From Jaltomata sinuosa (Eukaryota > Streptophyta > Magnoliopsida > Solanales > Solanaceae), in NCBI GenBank assembly GCA_003996215.1, contig QJPP01007235.1:372001-436000 (forward strand): 64,000 nucleotides of DNA. The letters run 5' to 3'. Below, piece after piece: positions 56,285-64,000 of this stretch (position 1 is its first letter; each line of letters begins with the position of its first letter). A program made the position numbers and the translations under genes. The notes under the pieces are model-generated. The model was not told the origin of the DNA, made no database searches, and saw only the letters and a program-made list of their open reading frames with translations.

Positions 56285-57590
56285 TTGTGACATCCCGGGG
56301 CTACAAAGATGTATCAGTACTTGAAAGAGCATTACTAGTGAAAGTAAATGAAGAAACGCCATGTTTGAACTGTCAACAGGTTGAAGTATGAACACTACAG
56401 CTACTGAAAGACATAAACAGACACTGTAAATATGTCTCTACATTTATATGTGGTGTAAACTGATTGTAATTGTCTAGTACATCATACTTTCTCTATTAGT
56501 TGATGTTCAAATAACTTTTTAGTGTCACAAATGATTTGACATCGTTCACTAGATTATGTCTAAACTATCCCTTTTTTCCGAGTTGCAAACCTTAACTATC
56601 CCTTGTTCCCTTTACCTACCTAAACTATCACTCCCGTTAGAACACATTTCGATGCTGAGTTGATCAAATATTTGTTCTCAATCGACAATAGGCACGTGTA
56701 TGCCAAATCCGCATAAAGGTGTGTTTTAATACAAAGAGAATGAAAATTGAGACATGAAACTCGCAAAGACAGTGATAATTTAAGTGTTTCCTTTACCCTA
56801 ACTCTTTCTTTAATAACTGGCAAATTTCCTACAGCCCAGAGAGGGAAAGTTAGAAACTCAGCAAGTAATCGATCCACCCCCTCTCTACACTTAAATATCA
56901 AAGTTTTGTGCACAGCAAAATTCAAAACCTAAAAAATCTGCACTCACATAGCACATGTTACGCTCTTACCACTGGACCAATGCTCTGAAGTTAAACAACG
57001 TTTCTAAAACAAAAAACACAACAAAAGCACAGTGCAAAAACACAATGACATTTTCAACTCCTAATATCCAATATGCCCATAAGACATTTTAGGTTCGCAT
57101 AGAAGAAGATAACCTACGCAAACATCACAGCAAAACACTAGCCAATAGTTGATACACTACCAAAGATATGTCCAACTTCCAAGTTGAAACACTAATTAGC
57201 CTCGGGCAAGAAATCACAAAGTTTCTAGGCGATTCAGGCTGAAAAATTCCGGCCCACAACAAATAAATAAGAAAACAGCCCTACTTAGTCCCAAATGGAT
57301 GTTTTTGATTACAGTATTTGTACTTGTAATCCATGATCAGGGCAGCTAAATAAGTTAACAGAAATAAAAACTACAAATGTGTTTATACAAGCAGTAATCT
57401 TGCACTTAATAGTTCTACGATATCCTAGTCAAAGAGTTAATCATAAAACGATACATTGACAATAGATTACAGCTGGATGAACTCATAATGGGCCCCTGGA
57501 GGCACAAATTCATGAGGCAGCGAACGGATATTGAGACGGACAGTGTAGGCTACATTTCCCGTGATTACATACTACGGAGAGGACGGATAT
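56285..57590. other. NF-YB 3' region and intergenic spacer
   Basis: The NF-YB 3' UTR probably reaches about 56470. About 56540-56720 has a repeat-like segment ('ctaaactatcccttttttcc', 'acctaaactatcactcccgt') seen elsewhere in Solanaceae spacers. The rightmost 200-300 bp should hold the 3' UTR of the DEK gene. No other gene was found. Confidence 0.4.
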
Positions 57591-60500
57591 TCAGGCTTTC
57601 ACACCTTTGCTAGAAGGCTTCTTTGCATCTTTCTCAGCCTCACCTTCCTCATCATCGTCATCTTCCTCATCAGCTAGTTTAGTAAGTTCATCCTGGATCA
57701 TAATCTTTATAGACGATTTTCTGGGAGTGAGATCCGTATCAAACCGCTTGGCTGCAAAAGAAAAAATTATCAAGCATTGGTTAGAAACAAGGAGCGTGCT
57801 CATTTGAAATCTAAATATTGCTACTATGACCTCAAGGAGGACGTACATCATGTTTTTCAAAGTATAACTTAAACTACCACAATAATCAATGAAACCTAGC
57901 ATCTTTTTTATCCTAGTACACCTAAAGGATTGCCAAAAGAAGATACGAAATAAGAACACTCACCAAGTTGCTTCAGAATGTCAGTAAAGGTAGCCTGCAA
58001 GCACAAAACACACAAGATGTTAGCAATTTTGGAATGTAAATTACCACTGTGGAAAGTGATCACTCAAATATGCAATGGCCTAAAGCATCATGGCAAAAAG
58101 GAATACAGAAAAGAATATATGTCCAAGTCTCCATGGAACAATCATACAAGGGAACTGCAAGATGAGATGCATTGACGAGAAAAAAGGAAACCCAGAAAAC
58201 ACTACAACATTTACAGTCAGAGCAGGAACATGCAACCTAATTGGAGTTCAATGCTAACCGTATTGAAGTCAACTTCTTTAAGAATTTCACAAATAGCATC
58301 TCTAAGTTCATCATCACTGGGTCTCAATTTATCTTCTTTGCTCTTGTCCTTTCCCTTGACAATCTTTTTTCCTGCACAAACAGAAAAGCTCATTGAAAAA
58401 TACCTTTGATAATCATCATGACAAAATCAACCATATTTGAACACCTCATAACAATCCATCAATGGGCATATATAGTAATTCTCACCAGTATTTTCTTTGG
58501 AAGCAGACTTCTTTGGCGTTGAAGATTTTTCTTTAACTACTTCAGTTTTTTTCTTCTTTGAAGATGCTTTGGGAGTTGCATCATTGCTAGAAATGGGCTT
58601 TGAGCTCTTTGATGATTTTGAAGGGGTCTTTTTTGGAGGAGGACTTGGTACTTTAGAGACTGCAGGTTTCTTGGTCTTAGCTTTCACAGCAGGTTCTTTC
58701 TTTGTTGAAGATTTATTTGAACTTTGCTTATGCTTTTTCTTGTCCTCCTCAGGCTCATCTTCAGATTCACTCTCCTTCTCACTCTCAGCCTGATCTGACT
58801 TCTCATCATCAGATTTCTCAGGAACGCCATTAGCCTTTTCCTCTTCAGATTCCTCCTCGTGGGCATCTACTTCTTGCTCAGATTCATCTTCTGACTCCTG
58901 CACTTCCTTCTTCTTTTCAGCCTTTTGAGATGCAGTTTCGGTCTTCTTTCCACTCTGTAAATACACCAGCAACAAAGATTGTGAAAAGTAAAACCCCACA
59001 AAACTCACTCAAATAAAATACTGATGTAAAAGCACTTCCGCTCTTTTTTTTTTTAGTCTCGATCTGTTTCGTTTTCCATTTGGAGGGATGAAACATGAAC
59101 CAACACTGATCCAGAAAAATGTATGGTAATAAACATGATGAATGTTCCTAAAACATATGTAGTATTAATCCAAACAGCAAAAATTTAGCTTATTGTTCAA
59201 TGACTTTTTCTCCTTTTTGATGAAGGTAAAAAAATCTCACTCTATCCAAATCAGATTAGAAGTCAAACATTTCCAAGACAGAGCCACTTCAAAGCAGCAG
59301 GAATTATTTGCAAACAATTTTGGCAACTTCTACACTGTTAAGTCATATGGTGATATTAACCCTCAGAGATCATAGGATGTGGATGCAGAAACACAATGTG
59401 AGAACAGGTAAAACTACAACCAAAAATTTTGCACAATGAAATTTAACTAATTCTTTTATCAAACTTTTCCCGTGAAATAAAATAAAGCCTACAGGATACA
59501 AGTTGCCAGTTGCAAACCAAAAACAATATATCAGTTGGTATTTCACTACTAGAACTTAAATATATGTTAATAAGAAAGAAATACCTTGGCTGAGCCTTTC
59601 GAACTAACAGATGCCGACGAAGGACTCTTTTTGCTCTCTCTTCTTCGCTTCTTTCCTTTACTTGACTATTCATTTGACCAGAGATGTGTCAGCATACTAT
59701 AAACTAACAGAACAAGTGATAAATGCTTTATCACTGTCAGAAGTCACCCACCTGTTCCTTCTCGGCAAGCAACTCAGAAGTCGTAGCATGCGGAGCTTCC
59801 AAAAAGTCCATCAACTTTACCACTATGTCTTCCTGATCCATATAAAAGGGCCTAATTAGTTAAGACGCTTTTGAGGAAGATTGTATACAAGATGCAATCT
59901 TCACATAGTATGAAGTGACTAGTTGAGGATGAAAACAATTTTCTCAGTCAAAATCTTCAAAAGAAAAAATAGCTACCACCTATTTGGCCTTCATATGTAA
60001 TTCTCATAAGATAAATTGCACGCTGAGCAAAGAACAAATTAAGTGAAATATAAAGGCCTAACATGCAGCTAAACATATGAACACACCTTTCTTGACGTAG
60101 CTTTGGTAACAGGTATATCCAGTACATCACAGAACTCCAACAGCTTCTCTTTAATATATTTGTCAAGCTTTTCTTTTACTTTCATCTTTTGCTTTTCCTG
60201 CAAAATTACAATGATCTAACCTCACGCATTTCTAAAAGCTCAATCATAAGATAACGAATGAGATACATCTTTTGAGAAACAATGAATGAGATCCATTTAC
60301 GACCAGCATGAGCAAGCAAAGAGAAGGTTTATGCTCAATTTTCCCCAGATAACCATCCCAGGCAAAAAAAGGAATATGATAGTTATGCACCCTTCCGCAA
60401 CATGAGATGTCAATTACCTCATTTTCATGCCACACAAAGCCAGAAAATCGTGAAATATTGCTCTTGATCTGCGCTGCCTGCGAAGGACATGAACTGTGAG

Positions 60501-62551
60501 CGAAAAGAATAAAATGTTGAAACTAGGAGAGTGAGATCAGAAGTGAATATCAATCTAGTGGATATGAGCTGCGGACTAGTTCCATAAGTGGTGATCAAGT
60601 AGCATGCAATCTTAATCAAGTTATCAGTAGAAGAATCATGCTAGATGCTTCAAACCATCATATTTGAAAGAAGAAAAGAAAGGGAAATCTTATGTTGCAG
60701 ATGTGCCTCTTTAGAAACTAGATAAAGTTAATAAAGCATTTCTTTTCTTAAAGTAATACACACTTCTTCATGGACTAAAGCTGCAAATGATCTCAAAATT
60801 ATTTGCATCACTTTACTTGTCACTGCTTTGATGTTGTGAAAGAAGAAAAGTAGACTAACAATATGGCTAGAACAAAATCCAAAATGTTTTGGAGTACCAC
60901 AACATTTTTTATAACCATGGTGTTCCGGGCCAACTCGCATGCACCTAAACTAATTCCACCAGGTACCTGCTACCTTCCACCCGCACAAGAATTTCCTCAA
61001 GATAAAAGGTGAAATGTTCATAACTTCTCCTTGGAGATTTCATATACCGATTCTATTTTCCTTTCAAGGGTGAAAGATGGGGGAAGAAGGAAAGTGACTT
61101 CTTGTATAACAATTAACATCAAGAAAAAACAAAACTTTTATGCTATCACACGATACAGGATGAATCATAAAAGTTCAACTTCAGGATTCTACTTTCTGAA
61201 GGACATAGCATCCTCATGAGCAAGAGAAACTCCAGTTCTGCACTGTGCACATTGTCAACACACATGCCGAAGTTCCTAACACATTAAAGCTTCTTCTTTA
61301 AGTTCTCTTTCCATTTTTCTTCTCCAGTAAATAAAATGTAACAAGACAGGTTCATAAGACCAACAAAGATCCACAGATGTTGGTCGATAAATATATTTTG
61401 AGACTATCTGATAATATATGGAATCTTCAGGATTCAAGCCTTTTCGATAAATATTCTCAATATTTAAGCCTTTCCCGAATGCAACTACTTGTTATCCGTA
61501 CTGGACTGCATTTATTGGAACTATCAATAAGATATTGTCTGAATTATTCGAACTCTTGAAAAACAAAGTAAGAAAATTCCATCATTCCTCTACGAGGGAC
61601 ACAAAAAACATAGGATGAACAAACATTTTTTTCCTTTAAAATTGCAAATAGCAACGCTACAACAACACATACCCCATTCTACGGGACTGATGCAGCATAA
61701 AATAAAAGAAAAGGGGGTGCCCTAATCTTTTTCATTTTTACGAAATCAGTGTATAACAGTGTTCACTGTGTTAGAAACAAGTAATTTCTTTTTTTTTCCT
61801 GATTTAAAAAAAAGGAGGAAACAAGTTCAGTAAGGTGTATGGAACTACATGCCCAGATGCATGCCTAAAGAATATCTGGAGAGCTATTCCTCTTAGCATA
61901 GCTTGGACTATATAGAAAGAAATAATATGTGTTTTGAAGGCAAAAAGGTGCAGTTGCAGTCTCTGATATATAGCTGTTTGAACAACCCGTACTATTGGGA
62001 AGATGAAAATGTTGTTATGATTAAGATAACATGGTGGACATGCAAAACTGCTTAGGATTCTAATGTAATGCAGCTGCATTTTCTCTGTACTTTCACAGTA
62101 TCATCTTGTTACTGTTTCTAATAAAATCTTATCTTATCAAAAAGAGTGTATGGAGCTAGAAAAAGTACTTGGGAAGTTCCAAAGATTTGATTGGTAAAAA
62201 GAGCTCATTTGTTATATATTTGACCAATTAAAAATCCAAAAATGCAAAGAAAAACTTATAGCTTCAATGTACTAATGAGAGAAAAGTTAAATAGCTGAGG
62301 AAAGAAACCTATCCATTGTCAAGAGGAGTACCTAAGGGACATAATTAGTTCTTCAATGGGAAGACCAAGGGCAAGATAAAGTAACGATTAAAAAAAGACC
62401 AAGGGCAAGATAAACAATACAATCTCGAGACAGAGATCAGAAAAGGAAAAGAACTATAACTCAGACATCACCTTTCCGCGCCGCCCATAGAGAATTGTGT
62501 GTAGCAATTTGAACGTGTCTTCAGTCTTCTTTCTGGATAATTTGTATGCAA
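57591..62551 (-). CDS. DEK domain-containing chromatin-associated protein, C-terminal part (5' end outside the window)
   Basis: Nuclear chromatin and DNA-topology protein. Exons in transcript order: 62472-62551, 60418-60477, 60087-60197, 59752-59832, 59585-59665, 58486-58954, 58259-58371, 57964-57994, 57591-57751. All are GT-AG and in phase, and together encode about 394 C-terminal residues. The order is: DEK N-terminal region (AYKLSRKKTEDTFKLLHTIL, YGRRGK; AAQIKSNISRFSGFVWHENE); SAP-like DNA-binding segment (LLEFCDVLDIPVTKATSRKE, DIVVKLMDFLEAPHATTSEL); acidic and basic linker (SEDESEQEV, EEESEEEKANG, KKHKQSSNKSSTKKEP, PSPPPKKTPSKSSKSS); DEK C-terminal domain (RPSDDELRDAICEILKEVDF, NTATFTDILKQLAKRFDTDL, TPRKSSIKIMIQDELTKLA); and an acidic tail ending SSKGVKA. 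The first exon here starts in phase 1, so at least one more exon lies upstream. None was found at 62552-64000, so it is likely beyond the edge. The 2-kb intron 60478-62471 is the longest. Confidence 0.93.
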
Positions 62552-64000
62552 CTGAATTCAAAAATCAAAAACAAAATAAAGAATGAATAAGGTTCCAGTA
62601 ACCAAATAATCTCAGCTGAATCATTAGACATCAGAAAATTAAATGTGCCAATGAAAAGTTGAAAACTATGGGAACAGTGACTAGAAAAATAACAAAAACT
62701 GCATTTTCATAAATGAGGAAAAGATGCACCAAGGAAATTAGGCTGCTCAGCAAAGTATTGGATCACTAGACACTTTTTCCTTTTGATCAACTATTGGGTC
62801 ATTTGGTCACTGTAGAGTTTCAAAAACCTATCACGATACACAAAGAAGGGACAAAGAAAAAAGAAAAGGAGAGGACACTTACAAAACACAAATTGATATA
62901 CTCTAAGTTGCTCGGACTCTTCACTTTAGGTGCCGCACCCATGTCAACATGACGTGGGTGTGGGTGTGGTGTGGGATCCGTACCCGATCTGGTCAACCAA
63001 TATTGGGTACTTTGACCAAAATAGACGGAGAAATTCCGGACAGATTCAATGATTTCTGTGATTAAAACAAAAGCTAAGGTGAAATTAAAGATGGAATACC
63101 TTGGTATATAGAAATTTCTATGTAACTCCTTTTTCTTTTATCTCCTTTTAGGATTCTCCTTTGGTCAATATTTTCTCCTCAAATTCTCTACATAATATCT
63201 CATAATTAAGGTTTTATAACTCTATTTTTAGATATTTGAATTTTTTTCAGCCGAATCCCGCACCCGTATCCATACTTGGATCCATATCCCCGAATCTAAA
63301 AATTAAGATTATGAAGGATCCGCACCCCTGGACCAGAAAGAAACTGACGGGCTGATCCAAGATCTTACCTAGCACTTAACTCGTTATACATTCAAAATTA
63401 TGGTTTCAGTCTTTCAGATATAATTTTGTTGAAATTTGTGAGGGTTTTCAAATAAAAATTTATTCTCCGTGTTGAAAATGCTGGGTTCGGATGAACCCGG
63501 TGAGGAACACTGGATCCACCCCTGGAATCCGAGCTCCGATGCAAATAATTGGTCCCTTAAACACTATTCATGTATTTGTAGGAATAGAGGTAGACAAAGA
63601 ACAAGTTATATAGTAACAGAGGCAATTACTATAAATAGCAAATTTATATATACGTCAGTAGAGTAATAAAATCATACACAGAGAAAACACATGGAAATTG
63701 CAGTGAAAAACCAAAGTCTGTTGGATTACACGCAGACCTAACAAAGAATAGGGCGCAATGGAAGAAAATGATCTATATATTGTACAATTTCATTGGGATT
63801 AAGTTTTAGTCTTGCTAGTTCGTTTACATTAGATCCAATGTTTGCTAGGAGTTTATTAGTACTGTTAGATTTATATCCCCAATCCACAAACGCAAAGTTT
63901 ATGGCTGACTGATATTGCCCATCACCATTAACTTCCCTGAGATTGAGGTATACTTGCTTTTGTTTGCAAAGCTATTAGATTTACTGGATGTAACTTGAAG
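62552..64000. other. DEK intron or upstream region with MITE
   Basis: No DEK exon could be found. About 62905-63380 is a diverged MITE of the 'ttgctcggactcttc' family, with 'tgccgcacccatgtcaacat', 'gtgggatccgtacccgatct', 'cccgcacccgtatccatact' and 'gaaggatccgcacccctgga'. A second phrase, 'ggatccacccctggaatccg', follows at about 63510. Past that it is AT-rich intron-like sequence. Confidence 0.5.

Noticed and set aside
61377..62079. Frames at 61377-61559 and 61804-62079
   Set aside because: They lie within the 2-kb DEK intron 60478-62471, with no domain and no splice evidence.
1..64000. CRISPR arrays, bacterial operons, phage or integron features
   Set aside because: Nothing of the kind. The gene structure is wholly eukaryotic and plant-like.

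Overview
The window is nuclear DNA from a flowering plant, most likely Solanum or a close relative in the Solanaceae. The genes are widely spaced and AT-rich. They carry GT-AG introns, their protein families are typically plant (fasciclin-like AGP, classical AGP, NF-YB, DEK, plant SRT1), and the spacers are full of small transposon debris, including an Au-type SINE and the dispersed SINE-like repeat common in Solanaceae. There are no bacterial features, operons or CRISPR arrays.

Layout. 1-9.0 kb: a histone H2B-like variant gene (minus strand) inside a local duplication. The left copy (1-1.56 kb) keeps the TATA box and a small first exon but has lost the histone-fold exon. Six tandem repeat units lie inside the proposed intron of the right copy. 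9.2-10.65 kb: a short tandem repeat, a purine-rich tract and an intact SINE with a 17-bp target duplication. 11.4-22.8 kb (minus): a complete 14-exon sirtuin gene (SRT1, SIRT6 class), reconstructed exon by exon to 471 codons. 25.4-26.7 kb (plus): a Nudix hydrolase gene fragment with missing exons. 30.0-31.25 kb (minus): a FLA2-like fasciclin arabinogalactan protein. 36.7-43.1 kb (minus): three tandem F-box paralogues, each with a frame lesion, one also with a large internal deletion. 43.8-44.4 kb (minus): a classical arabinogalactan protein. About 44.8-45.3 kb: a piece of plastid inverted-repeat DNA. 48.36-51.3 kb (plus): the pre-mRNA cleavage factor I 68-kDa-like protein, with introns in both UTRs. 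52.2-53.1 kb: a LINE fragment nested in a MITE. 55.7-56.3 kb (plus): an NF-YB subunit. 57.6-62.55 kb (minus): a DEK chromatin protein whose N-terminal exons lie beyond the right edge.

The genes are independent transcription units, not a cluster with one job. Four (H2B-like, SRT1, NF-YB, DEK) concern chromatin or transcription, but nothing in the layout shows that this is more than coincidence. The most unusual locus is the H2B-like gene: it has Arg where the ubiquitinated Lys of H2B normally sits, a non-standard C-terminal tail, a probable repeat-filled intron and a gutted duplicate next to it. I did not find a convincing new multi-gene system.
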